Shown here piece by piece: positions 22,436-31,878 of a stretch of DNA of 53,506 nucleotides (position 1 is the first letter of the stretch; every line of letters starts with the position of its first letter). The DNA comes from a virus. The stretch lies in the IMG/VR virus record IMGVR_UViG_3300040801_002902, positions 1 through 53,506 of that record; one strand, 5' to 3'. Under the pieces are notes generated by a model. The model saw only the letters and a program-made list of their open reading frames with translations. It did not search any database and was not told where the DNA came from. The position numbers and the translations under genes are program-made.

Positions 22436-23434
22436 TCAAGACTCCCTCATGCACCAAACACGCACGACACCGTCGCCGCCATTTCCGCCGCGAATGTCAC
22501 CAGAAACGCGAAGGTCAATGCCTGCACCGCCGCCGCCAGGAAACTGACCGTCAAGCAACACCGCGTTAAACGAGCCGCCATCATCCGTGCCAAGACCCCC
22601 AGACCCAGCGTAAGCAGAAAGCCCGCCCTGCACACCTTGTGGGTCACCTCCTGAACCAGCACCGCCGCCGCCGCCAAAAATGGATGACTTGCCAAAGTCA
22701 CCACCATCATAGCCTAAAAGTGGTTGGGCTGTGGATTGCGAACCAGTGTCATATTGTTTGACGCGGCCACCTGATGAACCACTACCTCCGCCCGCCCACA
22801 AAAAAGACCTTGTCTGCAAAGCACCGAAGCTACTTGCGCCGCCGGAGGACGTGGACTCATTAGTGCTGCCAGCACCACCCGCACCGACAACAACGGATGC
22901 AGTTGATGGGACCTCATCCACGTCAAAACGTTTGATTATTCCGCCGCCGCCGGATGCTCCTGCCCCCGGATTGCCAACGCTAGCACCCCTTGCCCCGCCG
23001 CCGCCTCCGCCCACGACTTGAACGACAATAATGTCACCAGTTGCAGCATTGGCAGGCTTTATCCAAGTGCCTGACGCTTTGAACTCCTGGTAGTCGTAGA
23101 CGAATGACGACACCAAGCTCGGGAACTGCGCGGCCAATTGTTGCGCCAACCTTTGCCCGCTGACCATACCAAAGACGGTGCTTGCCGCATCTTCTACCTG
23201 CGCCTGTGTCAGGCGCGGCGGTTCAAATGTGACCCAATCGCTATTTGCCACATTGCGCTGGCGCAGTGTTGGCGGCGTCGTCGAAGTATCCCACCACCAC
23301 ATCCCGGGGAACGTCTCGGTCGGGGCGGTTGCGCCGGCGTTGTTCGTCGCGATTGCCTGAAACACAGCATTGAAAAACGCGAACGCCTCGGCCTTTTCAT
23401 GCACGATATCTGGGACGTAGGTGGCTTGTGCCAT
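22436..23434 (-). CDS. Glycine-rich tail tip adhesin
   Basis: A 332-residue protein. Residues 1-135 form an attachment region (EKAEAFAFFNAVFQAIATNN, PGMWWWDTSTTPPTLRQRN) ending in W-I-K-P-A-N-A, after which about 190 residues are packed with poly-Gly runs (VVGGGGGGARG, GAGASGGGG, GGGGGAGSGG). This is the polyglycine sandwich style of host-range adhesins and of glycine-rich phage tip domains, in which surface loops vary. It probably makes first contact with the cell surface, so the loops should be hypervariable among related phages. Confidence 0.75.
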   Translation of the reverse strand: MAQATYVPDIVHEKAEAFAFFNAVFQAIATNNAGATAPTETFPGMWWWDTSTTPPTLRQRNVANSDWVTFEPPRLTQAQVEDAASTVFGMVSGQRLAQQLAAQFPSLVSSFVYDYQEFKASGTWIKPANAATGDIIVVQVVGGGGGGARGASVGNPGAGASGGGGIIKRFDVDEVPSTASVVVGAGGAGSTNESTSSGGASSFGALQTRSFLWAGGGSGSSGGRVKQYDTGSQSTAQPLLGYDGGDFGKSSIFGGGGGAGSGGDPQGVQGGLSAYAGSGGLGTDDGGSFNAVLLDGQFPGGGGAGIDLRVSGDIRGGNGGDGVVRVWCMRES

Positions 23435-23441
23435 TGTTACC

Positions 23442-25976
23442 TCACATTGCTTGAATTGCTGTCACACCAAGCGCCAGAACGCTGATGCTGAAATCTGTAT
23501 CTTCAACAGACAAAAGTGCGCGCAACCGGAACGCGCGGCCTTCAAAGTCAGCCGCGTCCACGCTTTGCCATTCCGACCAATCCGGGGTGCCTGAAGGATC
23601 GTCGTCAGTAAACTGCACTTGCACGTCGACATCGCCGAAAGCGCCAGAGTTTGTCCAGAACCGGTCGCCGGGTACGTCCCAGAAACTTTCCGCGGCCGGC
23701 TGCCAGAACAGGTCACTCGCACCTGACACCAGAACACTGACAAGCGTGATCAAACGCACCGTCTGTACTGTGGTCAGGTCGATTATTCCGTCAAAGTCAT
23801 AGGTTGCAACCAGCTCGCCCGGATTGATCACCAGCGTGCCGCCCGAGACTGTACAGCCTGTTGCCGTGCCAGCAAATGTCGGGCTTTCCGTAATGGAAGC
23901 CACCGTAACGGTGGGCAGGATATTCGCAGCCCGCGTCACAATTGAGGACACCGGGCCTCTGATGCCTTGCGCGTCGTAGGCGCGGGCCAGATAGGTGCCG
24001 GGCTTCAGCGGCAATGCCGCTTCTGTTGTGCCGCCGTTGACTGCGATCCCGATGCTGGTCGAAGTCTGCCATGTTGCTCCCGCAAATGCCGCAGAGTGAC
24101 GGAACTCGATGCGACCACCTTGCCGGACGTCAAGCGATGGGTGGCGTTGCCAGCGCAGCATCGCCACTGCGCCACCCGCCGCCTGAACAGAAAGGCCGGA
24201 AATAGCGACAGGGACTGCGTTGATCCCGGTGATCGGCGACGGATTGGAAAACACCCAGTCCGACACCACTCCCAGCCGTGTTGTGGTGCGGACCCCGAAA
24301 ATGTAGGTGCCGGGCACCAGGTCCTCAATCAGCGTGACCGGTGTCTGCGTCTGACCGCCAATCACAGCATCTTCAGGCGATTCCGACGACAGCCGGTGCG
24401 AAAACTGGAACGTCGCCACAAACGGGTTGTCCGACACCGTGCTGACCAGCGCGCGCACCTTGATCCCGCCACCGCCGCGCGTTTCATAGAGTTCCTCGAT
24501 TGCCGTGGGCGGCGAGGGCGGATCAGTGTCAAAGGCGCTTGGCAGGCTGGTGCGGGGCGCGGCCGCGTAGATCTCGAACTCGGATGCGTCGGAATCATAG
24601 ACCAGCGGTGAGGTTTCCTGCAGCGTCAGATCCGGCAGCAGCGCGGTGCCACCGGATGCGGATCCCAGATCAAGGCTCATGTTCTCGACGTAGAACGGTT
24701 TGGCATCCATGCCCCAGCGCGGATAGTCCAACAGCACGGTCTCGCCGGTAGACACGCGCCATGCCTTCAGCTTGCCAGCCATCCGTACCGTCAACTGCCG
24801 GCGCTGCTTCTCCAGCGTGATTTTTGCCAGACGCTGCGCTGTATCCGGGCTGGTGGTAAACGGAAGCGCAATGTCAGCATAGCGCCGCTCTCCGCCATCC
24901 TCGGCCAGATAGACGTCGCTGGCATAGGCGGGAAAGTCATCCGGCTGCCAGTCGTTTTCCGGGCTGATAAACGTGCCGCGCACCGCGTTGAAGTTCGCCG
25001 ACATGCTTACCCGCGTCGACATGCTGAAACCGCGATCGCGCGCATCCTCGCCGCTCAGCGTATGGGTCGGGATCTGGTACGCGCCCGCCTGCAAACGCCA
25101 CTGCCCGGCCTGCCAAATGAACCGGCCCGCCATGGCCGTCAGCAGCGCCTCGATCGACGACTTGGGATCTTCCGCCAGGGACAGGACACCGTTGCAGGTA
25201 TAGCGCGGCTCCGTGCCTCCTTCGACCTTGTCGACCACTTCATCGCAAATGTTCGCTGCGGCGATCACGCTGTCTTCGTTAATGCCGTCAACCGCACCAA
25301 TCTGCGCACCAATGCCATAGGGATCGAGTGAGGCATAATCGGCGGCACACAGCGCTGCATTCTGGCTGTAGCCCCGCAATCCTGTGCGCGGATCAAGGAT
25401 ATCGTTCTTGCCCTCGATGTCGACGGTGATGTTTGGCACGCCACTGGGGTATACCTCTGCATCGAATGTCAGACGCAAGTGGATAGCTGCAACGCCGCGC
25501 AGACGGTGGCTGGTGGTCCACAGGTTAAACTGCGATTGCCGCAACTCTGGGAACGCGGACTGGTTGGCAGAGCCCAAGGCCCGCTCCACGCGGGCGCGGT
25601 TGGCATATTTGCCGATGCCCGTGACCTCGCCCGCCTCGATCACCTTTTCGCCGTTAAAGTAAATCGCCCCGATCGACTGCACTTCGTGACCGGCCAGCGC
25701 GATGATCAGATCTAACGTTCGCCCATTGTCGCCCGACTTGTGCATGAAGATCGTGATGCCGCCCTTGCGGGTTGCGCCATAGACAAGATCGCGCGCGGCG
25801 ACGGGTTCCCGCACGGTGACAGTACGGCTTTGCACGCCCATCTTGGGCTTCGGCCCCAGCTTGCGCGCCGCTGCGGACAACAGCAGCGATGCTCCCAGTT
25901 GCACGATAAACGAATTAAACGCACTGGCGGCGGCGAATGTGCTGATCGCCGTGAATACTGGCGCGAGGAATGGCAT
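23442..25976 (-). CDS. Tail tip attachment protein J-like (host specificity)
   Basis: An 844-residue central tail-tip protein. After a hydrophobic start (MPFLAPVFTAISTFAAASAF) come P-V-A-A-R-D-L-V-Y-G and G-x-I-F-M-H, then the L-T-F-D-A-E-V-Y-P-S-G-V-P-N-I stretch; these fit the lambda gpJ family. Residues about 480-680 contain fibronectin-type repeats, and the end is a beta domain with paired Trp motifs. It builds the hub below the tape measure and takes part in receptor recognition and DNA entry. It starts one base into the upstream stop (TGATG). Confidence 0.8.
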   Translation of the reverse strand: MPFLAPVFTAISTFAAASAFNSFIVQLGASLLLSAAARKLGPKPKMGVQSRTVTVREPVAARDLVYGATRKGGITIFMHKSGDNGRTLDLIIALAGHEVQSIGAIYFNGEKVIEAGEVTGIGKYANRARVERALGSANQSAFPELRQSQFNLWTTSHRLRGVAAIHLRLTFDAEVYPSGVPNITVDIEGKNDILDPRTGLRGYSQNAALCAADYASLDPYGIGAQIGAVDGINEDSVIAAANICDEVVDKVEGGTEPRYTCNGVLSLAEDPKSSIEALLTAMAGRFIWQAGQWRLQAGAYQIPTHTLSGEDARDRGFSMSTRVSMSANFNAVRGTFISPENDWQPDDFPAYASDVYLAEDGGERRYADIALPFTTSPDTAQRLAKITLEKQRRQLTVRMAGKLKAWRVSTGETVLLDYPRWGMDAKPFYVENMSLDLGSASGGTALLPDLTLQETSPLVYDSDASEFEIYAAAPRTSLPSAFDTDPPSPPTAIEELYETRGGGGIKVRALVSTVSDNPFVATFQFSHRLSSESPEDAVIGGQTQTPVTLIEDLVPGTYIFGVRTTTRLGVVSDWVFSNPSPITGINAVPVAISGLSVQAAGGAVAMLRWQRHPSLDVRQGGRIEFRHSAAFAGATWQTSTSIGIAVNGGTTEAALPLKPGTYLARAYDAQGIRGPVSSIVTRAANILPTVTVASITESPTFAGTATGCTVSGGTLVINPGELVATYDFDGIIDLTTVQTVRLITLVSVLVSGASDLFWQPAAESFWDVPGDRFWTNSGAFGDVDVQVQFTDDDPSGTPDWSEWQSVDAADFEGRAFRLRALLSVEDTDFSISVLALGVTAIQAM

Positions 25977-26377
25977 CAGACCCTCCAGGCCAGCTGGCAG
26001 GATTTCAACGGGCGGTACGTAAGGCCTGCTTGCAGAAGGAACGCCGCCTCTGCGCCGATGCAGATGCCAAGCGCCGGATCCTCGCCACCCAGCACAATGT
26101 CGCCACGCTGTGCCAGCAGGACCGCAGGCCGCGGATCGCCCAGCAGGTTGCGTGCCAGCGCCTCCATGCTGCCGCCGTTACGCTTGATCACACCCATTGC
26201 CCCGCGCAGCGTTTTGTACTTGCCACGATATGGCCAGCCGTCATGGCCGGTCAGCGTAAGCCGGACGTCGAACGCCCACGTCGCGCAGTCGCGCGCTCCC
26301 CAGGCAAAGGTCCCGCCTTGTGCTGCGGCGATCGCTTCGGCCAACCTGATTTCCCATTGCGGTAGCCTCTTGGTCAT
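25976..26377 (-). CDS. NlpC/P60-like tail assembly peptidase (DUF6950-like)
   Basis: A 133-residue protein starting at ATG 26377, which overlaps the stop before it (ATGA). The active-site Cys is expected in W-G-A-R-D-C31 followed by A-T-W-A-F-D; downstream GDIVLGG and the last strand give the small papain-like fold. In lambdoid tails the equivalent domain (gpK) sits between the distal tail protein and J and may cut peptidoglycan during entry. The catalytic His is not certain in this copy. Confidence 0.7.
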   Translation of the reverse strand: MTKRLPQWEIRLAEAIAAAQGGTFAWGARDCATWAFDVRLTLTGHDGWPYRGKYKTLRGAMGVIKRNGGSMEALARNLLGDPRPAVLLAQRGDIVLGGEDPALGICIGAEAAFLLQAGLTYRPLKSCQLAWRV

Positions 26378-26934
26378 CCGGTGCCCCACTGGATGTCTTT
26401 GTCCTGGATTGTCGTGACGTATTCAAAGCCGCGATCGCCTGGGAAAAGCACCTGCTGGCTTTCGTCTGTGTACCGCCATTCGCGCGCCTGAAGCAGGCCA
26501 ATCAAACGCCCCTCATAGGTGATCGTGATCGAACAGGTGTCCTCCGAATCTTCCAGGTTTGGAACGTCGAGCCTGCCGGACGTGGCAAGGATCGGGTCAC
26601 CAATAAGCGTCCGGTCTTCTTCCATCAGCCCGACCCACACTTTGCCAGGCAAGCCCTGCTGTGCCTCCTCGATGCAAAGCTGCACCAGGTCCAGCGGGAT
26701 CCCCGACAGCTTGATGCTGGTCCCGTAGGCCTCGATCTTGTCGCCCTCTTCGATCGCACCCATGCCAAGCAGCGTGCCCGCGCCAGTCCATGTTTCGTCA
26801 TTCCAGACGATGTCACCAAGGCCCGACCACAGCCGCAACACGCCTGACGCGAACGTGCCCTCATAGAATATCACAGGACGAACGCTGCGATCCGCCAGGG
26901 CCGCTGCAAATTCCGGTGTCATGCCACGGCTCAT
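26374..26934 (-). CDS. Tail tip protein (baseplate hub component)
   Basis: A 186-residue beta-rich protein (VIFYEGTFASGVLRLWSGLGDI, then SITITYEGRLIGLLQAREWRYTDESQ). Its C terminus, with R-Y-T-D-E-S-Q and G-F-E-Y-V, is typical of the short proteins between distal tail protein and the NlpC gene in alphaproteobacterial siphophages, filling the place of lambda gpL. Overlaps of four bases on both sides show a translationally coupled tail-tip operon. Confidence 0.65.
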   Translation of the reverse strand: MSRGMTPEFAAALADRSVRPVIFYEGTFASGVLRLWSGLGDIVWNDETWTGAGTLLGMGAIEEGDKIEAYGTSIKLSGIPLDLVQLCIEEAQQGLPGKVWVGLMEEDRTLIGDPILATSGRLDVPNLEDSEDTCSITITYEGRLIGLLQAREWRYTDESQQVLFPGDRGFEYVTTIQDKDIQWGTG

Positions 26935-27515
26935 ATCGCCTCCCTTGCAGCAAACGTGACGTTGAACTTGTCACCGCGCGCGATGCTGACCGGCACAGAT
27001 TGGCCCAGGCGCAGCAGCACCTTTGGCGATACGACTTCGACAGGCGCGGCGTTGATCGGCGAATACCGTAGTGCTGGCACAAAGTGCAGGGTCGCGGCAC
27101 CAGCCGTGACAGTTACATCCTGCGTCAGCTGGTGCATGCGTGTTTCGGCACCGGTCCCTATCTGGAAGAAATCGCCAGCCAGAAGGTTCTGCTCAACAAG
27201 TCCACTTACGTTCAGCTGGTTGCCCGACTGTGCCGCACCGGCAACCACTACATCGCCCGACTGCGCGGGGTTTTCGATGCTGGTATCCGACATCAGGAAC
27301 CGGCCGCGCTTACCCCCCAGCTGGGCGAAGAACGCCGACATTCTTCGGGCGTCGCGCCCATACTGCGTTGCGATGGTGATGTCATATTCCCACCACTCGC
27401 CACCCCAGTCCTGTATCTGTTCAGTCCCGGCAAACGGCGATGCTACTGCGGCAGATGTTTCCGCCAGACGCCGCGTGATGTTGGCGATCAAGCTTGTCGG
27501 CAATTCAAGGATCAT
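26931..27515 (-). CDS. Distal tail protein-like component
   Basis: A 194-residue protein, directly after the tape measure gene, as lambda gpM or Dit proteins are. Strands such as WEYDITIATQYGRDARRMSAFFAQLGGKRGRFLMSD and the C-terminal VLLRLGQSVPVSIARGDKFNVTF resemble the beta-barrel of distal tail proteins that cap the tube. ATG overlaps the tape measure stop (TGATG). Confidence 0.65.
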   Translation of the reverse strand: MILELPTSLIANITRRLAETSAAVASPFAGTEQIQDWGGEWWEYDITIATQYGRDARRMSAFFAQLGGKRGRFLMSDTSIENPAQSGDVVVAGAAQSGNQLNVSGLVEQNLLAGDFFQIGTGAETRMHQLTQDVTVTAGAATLHFVPALRYSPINAAPVEVVSPKVLLRLGQSVPVSIARGDKFNVTFAAREAI

Positions 27516-30253
27516 CAGCTGCGTCCCCGGCCCTGCGCGTCAGCGACCGCGGCAACCACTGTCTTCGAAATCTCCGGCAGCTGCTGGCGGATTTGGCGGT
27601 TGACCTGTTCGGCAACCCCGTCAACTGCACCGCGGGCATCGATGTTGACAGCCACAGTCACGCCACCCCCACCCTGTGCCTTGGTATGATCAATCACGGT
27701 TTCTTGCGGGTGCATCATCGCGAGGAATCCACCTTTGCCATCCAGCCCGCCCGAGCGCGGGGCATTGCCCGTATAGCCACCCCCATCCATACTGGGGACG
27801 GATGCCGCAGACCCGCCACCAAAGACCGCACCAGCAAAGGCGCTGAATGCGCTACCGCCGCCACCGCCACCGCCACCGAACATCCCGCTGACCAGCGACT
27901 CGAATGCCGCATTGGCGGCCATGTCTGCCAGAGATGAAAGCAGGCCTGCAACAGCTTCACGGGCCGAGCTGGCGCCAGTGACAAACGACGCAAAGGCCGA
28001 CTGCGCACTGCTTTCGATGGCTTCCATCGCAGTGGCTGTACGCGCCTGCTGGGATTCCATTCTTGAAAGCTCCTCAACCATATCGGCAATGGCCTGACCC
28101 TCCGTCGAGTAAAGCTCGACGCCTGCTCTTTTCAGTTCATCATAGGTGCGGCGCGCTTCTTCAGCCATGGCGATCGTGTTGATTTCGTCTTGCAACGCTT
28201 CGGTCACAGTGCGGATCGCCTCAGCTTGCCGCTCGGCTTCGCTCTTGCCACCTGACCGACCACCTCCGCCACCTCCGGTTTGATTTCTGTCTGGCGAACT
28301 CCAGGTCGATACAACGTCCGTCAAAACCCCGCCGATGCGACCCTCGTTTTGCAATGAAGCAATAGCGCCGTCTGGACCGGAAACGCCAGTGCGGGACTCC
28401 TTGGACATGTTCTGGATACTCATGGCGGTCGCAAGCGAAATGCCAAGTTGCTCTGCCATCTCGCGTGCTGCGGCCGCAGCGCTTTCAAACTTAATGTTTT
28501 GCGCATGCAGCGCCAGCTGCTCAGTATCATCCGCAGCGTCACCTGCCGCGCCTCCCAGGGTGACAGTCTCACCTGTTGCGTTCTCTAAAGCAGCCTGCAG
28601 CAGAGCAATCTGGGCTTGTGCTTCCGTGTACTCTGCTGACGTTTCGCTGACCTCTGCCAACAGCTCTTGCTGAACAGCCACTGCAGTCTGAATACCTTCA
28701 ATGTAGGTTCTCAGTCGCTCAGCGTCGGCGCGGCCCTCCTCTTCACCGGCTTGGGCTGCTTGCTCACGGAATTCATAATACTGCCGAACCAGCTCGTTAC
28801 CTTGGCGCTGCAACTCGACCTGTCGCTGAAAGGCCTCGGAAGCTTTGACGTCTTGGATTGCCTCCTGCCGCATGGCGTCTACGACAGCAAGATGGGCTTG
28901 AGCTTGAGCGAGCTTCACGTTTGCCGTTTCGATGGACATTGTGCGACCGGCCGTCAGTGAACCGCTCAAAATATCGGACTTGGCAATCTCTTCATTCATC
29001 GCAGTGGCGACCGCATCAGCGGCTTCTGCCAGTTCACGCTGTGCAGCACCCATGCCCAAAAACTCGGCGATATAGCCTGGCACAGACGCGATCGCGTCAA
29101 CCATCGCAGTAAAGCCGCGCGTCACCATTGTTATCGTTTGGACCATACCACGCAGGATCGCCGTCAGACCCGCATCGCCGAGCGCAATGATCAGGCCTTG
29201 TGCTGCAGAGAACGCGCTGTCCAGATCGCCGCGCAGGTCATCGCGCATCGTGGTGGCCATATCGAATGCCGCGCCGTCGACGTCCCTCAATTCATCGGTA
29301 AGGCGGGCGAGATTTGCAGACTGGCTGGTCAGCGCCAGAATGGCAGGGCCGCCTCGATCTCCAAAGATCGCCATGGCGTCAGCTGCATCAAGCCCCGCAT
29401 CGGACAGTGTCTGCATGATGTCAGTGAGTGAATTGGTTTCTGGGTTCACCTGATCAAGGGTGAGCCCCATGTCCTTAATCGCAGTGGCAGCCGCACCAAC
29501 AGGCTTGACCAGGCTGGAAAGGATTTGCCGGAGTGACGTACCCGCCATGCTGCCCTGGATACCGGCATCGGACAGCACACCGATTGCGGCGGCGGCATCG
29601 CTCATCGAGATATCAAGCGCGGATGCAATAGGGCCAACATAGGTCATCGCATCGCCGAGCTGCTGCACGTCCGTATTGGATCGCGAGGCGGCAGCCGCCA
29701 ACACGTCCGCTGCAGATGCAGCATCAGTTGCCGCAATACCAAATGCTGACATGATGTTTGAGGAAATATCGGCAGCGCGGCCAAGGTCCATCCCCGAAGC
29801 AGTCGCAAGGTCCAGAACCGCGGGGATCGCAGCCATGCTTTCTTGCGCGCTGAACCCGGCGCGTGCGAGAAACGTCAGGCCGTCGGCAGCTTGCCGGGCC
29901 GTGAATTCCGTAGACGCGCCCATATCCTTTGCGACATCGCGCAGATCCGCAAGGTCGGAAGATGTGGCGCGTGTCACCGCTGCAAGCTCCGACATGCCAC
30001 GGTCGAATTCGGAAATCACGGTGACAGCGGTGCCCATCGACAGCAGCGCTGCCGCAGCGGCAGCCGCCGCCTTGGCAACGAGACCAAGACCAGCTGGTCC
30101 GGCCAGTCGTCCCATGCGCCCCGTCAGGCCATCCGCTTCGGTCGATGCTTTCTTGAAGCTCTGGGCACCAGTATTGCCAATGCCCTCGAACTCGGCCTTG
30201 ACCTGCCCGCCACCTTCCGCAACGAGGCGGACGGATACCTTTTTCTGCGCCAT
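27515..30253 (-). CDS. Tail tape measure protein (TP901 type)
   Basis: A 912-residue protein. After an 80-residue N terminus and an Ala-rich hydrophobic segment (AAAAAAAALLSMGTAVTVI), residues about 80-310 are the TP901 tape-measure core (M-S-E-L-A-A-V-T-R, LARAGFSAQESM, GTSLRQILSSLVKP). Long helices and coiled coils follow, with another hydrophobic patch near 350-390, then a Gly-rich stretch (MFGGGGGGGGSAF). It sets tail length and helps the genome cross the inner membrane. At roughly 1.5 angstrom per residue the tail would be near 130-140 nm, in the siphovirus range. Confidence 0.9.
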   Translation of the reverse strand: MAQKKVSVRLVAEGGGQVKAEFEGIGNTGAQSFKKASTEADGLTGRMGRLAGPAGLGLVAKAAAAAAAALLSMGTAVTVISEFDRGMSELAAVTRATSSDLADLRDVAKDMGASTEFTARQAADGLTFLARAGFSAQESMAAIPAVLDLATASGMDLGRAADISSNIMSAFGIAATDAASAADVLAAAASRSNTDVQQLGDAMTYVGPIASALDISMSDAAAAIGVLSDAGIQGSMAGTSLRQILSSLVKPVGAAATAIKDMGLTLDQVNPETNSLTDIMQTLSDAGLDAADAMAIFGDRGGPAILALTSQSANLARLTDELRDVDGAAFDMATTMRDDLRGDLDSAFSAAQGLIIALGDAGLTAILRGMVQTITMVTRGFTAMVDAIASVPGYIAEFLGMGAAQRELAEAADAVATAMNEEIAKSDILSGSLTAGRTMSIETANVKLAQAQAHLAVVDAMRQEAIQDVKASEAFQRQVELQRQGNELVRQYYEFREQAAQAGEEEGRADAERLRTYIEGIQTAVAVQQELLAEVSETSAEYTEAQAQIALLQAALENATGETVTLGGAAGDAADDTEQLALHAQNIKFESAAAAAREMAEQLGISLATAMSIQNMSKESRTGVSGPDGAIASLQNEGRIGGVLTDVVSTWSSPDRNQTGGGGGGRSGGKSEAERQAEAIRTVTEALQDEINTIAMAEEARRTYDELKRAGVELYSTEGQAIADMVEELSRMESQQARTATAMEAIESSAQSAFASFVTGASSAREAVAGLLSSLADMAANAAFESLVSGMFGGGGGGGGSAFSAFAGAVFGGGSAASVPSMDGGGYTGNAPRSGGLDGKGGFLAMMHPQETVIDHTKAQGGGGVTVAVNIDARGAVDGVAEQVNRQIRQQLPEISKTVVAAVADAQGRGRS

Positions 30254-30256
30254 GTT

Positions 30257-30571
30257 CTAGCCCGTCCTCATCGCTTCGTTAATCTTGGGAATAGCGATGC
30301 TTTCGATCGCCGGCAGGAGATGTGCCACAGCGACAGGGCACACCCCCAACGCTGTCGCAAAGGCGAATGCGGCATTCATGTCAAAGCCGATCACGCGGTT
30401 TTCAGAGGTGCGCAACTGGCCCCCCATTTTCATGGCAAGGTCCCAAACCTGCGCGCCCTCATATGTCAGGGGCGCGTTTTCGCGCGACGGGCACTCTTCG
30501 CAGGTGCCTTCGCACCCTTTGCAGTATTCCGCGCCGCCGCCGTAGTGCCAGTCAGCGAGGGCGCAGAGCCG
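30257..30571 (-). CDS. GT extension of the tail assembly chaperone (-1 frame)
   Basis: This 104-codon frame has no good start of its own near its beginning. It is entered from the upstream gene by a -1 slip at A-AAA-AAC and ends at TAG 30257, just before the tape measure start. The translation begins RLCALADWHYGGGAEYCKG and continues with C-E-G-T-C-E-E-C, so four cysteines form a compact putative zinc cluster, followed by TYEGAQVWDLAMKMGGQL and RVIGFDMNAAF. This matches the lambda G/GT plan, in which the T part brings the chaperone to the tape measure. An internal ATG at 30433 could also give a short separate product. Confidence 0.8.
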   Translation of the reverse strand, partial: RLCALADWHYGGGAEYCKGCEGTCEECPSRENAPLTYEGAQVWDLAMKMGGQLRTSENRVIGFDMNAAFAFATALGVCPVAVAHLLPAIESIAIPKINEAMRTG

Positions 30572-30915
30572 TTTTTTTCCATGACCAACGCCATCCCGAC
30601 GTTGATGTATTTCTTTTGGAAGGCCGTGAATATCGGGAACACACGCATCAGCGCGTCAATGCCCTCCGCACTGACAGACACCGCCTTGCCCGCCTCATCG
30701 CCAACGCCGGTCCAGTCTGTGATGGCACGGCGTGCCACTGCCGCCGCAAAATTGACGGTAGTGTCGGCCAGGCTTTCGTCTGTTTCTTCCGACACTGCTG
30801 CGCGATCACTTTGGGCTTCGAGCATCAGCTGTGTGGTCATTGGCTTGACCTTGACCTTCACCCCGTGGCCAAGATCAAGCCAGCGCTCTTTGTTTGACAG
30901 ATCGAGCTTCAGCAT
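30466..30915 (-). CDS. Tail assembly chaperone (gpG-like)
   Basis: A 149-residue protein (MLKLDLSNKERWLDLGHGVKVKVKPMTTQ) whose N-terminal part is the usual substrate-like beta segment of phage tail chaperones, followed by helices up to about residue 110 and a low-complexity Ala/Lys tail (TAKGAKAPAKSARRAK). That tail lies after the slippery site, so only the unshifted product carries it. It lies between tail tube and tape measure, the conserved location. Start overlaps the tube protein stop (TGATG). Confidence 0.8.
   Translation of the reverse strand: MLKLDLSNKERWLDLGHGVKVKVKPMTTQLMLEAQSDRAAVSEETDESLADTTVNFAAAVARRAITDWTGVGDEAGKAVSVSAEGIDALMRVFPIFTAFQKKYINVGMALVMEKNGSAPSLTGTTAAARNTAKGAKAPAKSARRAKTRP
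30571..30577 (-). promoter_or_regulatory. Programmed -1 ribosomal frameshift site A AAA AAC
   Basis: In the reading frame of the chaperone the codons ATG GAA AAA AAC GGC occur, so the heptamer is A-AAA-AAC in the X-XXY-YYZ register, the most efficient bacterial -1 slip sequence. Slipping leads directly into the open 104-codon frame that ends at 30257. GC-rich sequence follows and may fold into a stimulatory structure. Confidence 0.85.
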
Positions 30916-31856
30916 CAGTATGTCGCCACTTCATTAACAAGCGTTGCCGTCAGCATTGGGCCGCCATCGGCCTGCTGCGCAGCCTGCCAATCGAAGGTGA
31001 CCTGAATGCCAGCGGGACCAGGAACAGTTACCTTGGGAACTGGCAAGTAGACGCGCGGCACACTGAATGTCAGCGACTCGCCGGATGCCAGGGTATAGTC
31101 AAACTCCAGCGCTGCCGGTGTGCCGTTGGTGGCAAGCGTCAGGAGCGCCTGACTTTCAAAGCGAACCACCAGTGAGCCGCTCAGCATTGCCATTGAGGGA
31201 TCAGCACCGGAAATCTTGCCATCTGACCGGATGACCTCGATCCGGTCCAAGTTGTTATTGTAATTGATCTGGGCCGAAATGACATTGCCAAGAGCTGATC
31301 CGTCGCGGCTGATGGACCCGTTGAAGTGACCAAAGCGGATCAGATCAAAGGCAGTTGGCGTCCCGGCTGCTGTTGTGCTTGCCACGCTCTCTCCCTGGGC
31401 AATCATGCCAACGGTCGCAGTCAACAACCCCGACCGTGCCATTGTCCAGGATAGCGTGTTGACCATGCAACCGGTTGCCATTGCAAAGTGTGGCACCTCG
31501 GGCAGGGCGGTTTCGATTGACATGCTGGGCAATGACCAGCTGCCTGATTCAAAGACATGCGTATACTCGCCGGTATCTTCGGTTGTCTCCGGAGCACCCA
31601 TCGCGCCCTTCAGCCAAACACCAAAAGACTCGGCATCGATCGGAACGGCCACATCGCCGTCAGCCGTCACGACATCCTTTGTGGGTGCGAGCGGATCGCG
31701 GCCGTAGCCAAGCAGCTCGTTTTCCAGCAGCGGCTGCGATTGGCCAAGCGTAGAGCTGGCGAACGGCATTGCCAAAAACCCGCTTGCGGGCGCGGTGCCG
31801 TATACTGTTTCAAAGGCGAGCGCCATTCGCGCCCGCGCCCCTTGTGCACGTGCCAT
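30915..31856 (-). CDS. Major tail tube protein
   Basis: A 313-residue protein (MARAQGARARMALAFETVYGTAP). The opening with T-V-Y-G-T, the L-L-x-N-E-x-L-G-Y-G-R-D motif and alternating beta strands are typical of the tube_2 family. Residues 215-313 look like an extra Ig-like surface domain. It polymerises into the non-contractile tube. It lies between the tail terminator and chaperone genes. Confidence 0.85.
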   Translation of the reverse strand: MARAQGARARMALAFETVYGTAPASGFLAMPFASSTLGQSQPLLENELLGYGRDPLAPTKDVVTADGDVAVPIDAESFGVWLKGAMGAPETTEDTGEYTHVFESGSWSLPSMSIETALPEVPHFAMATGCMVNTLSWTMARSGLLTATVGMIAQGESVASTTAAGTPTAFDLIRFGHFNGSISRDGSALGNVISAQINYNNNLDRIEVIRSDGKISGADPSMAMLSGSLVVRFESQALLTLATNGTPAALEFDYTLASGESLTFSVPRVYLPVPKVTVPGPAGIQVTFDWQAAQQADGGPMLTATLVNEVATY

Positions 31857-31878
31857 TTCAGATTCCTTTATCGTTGTT

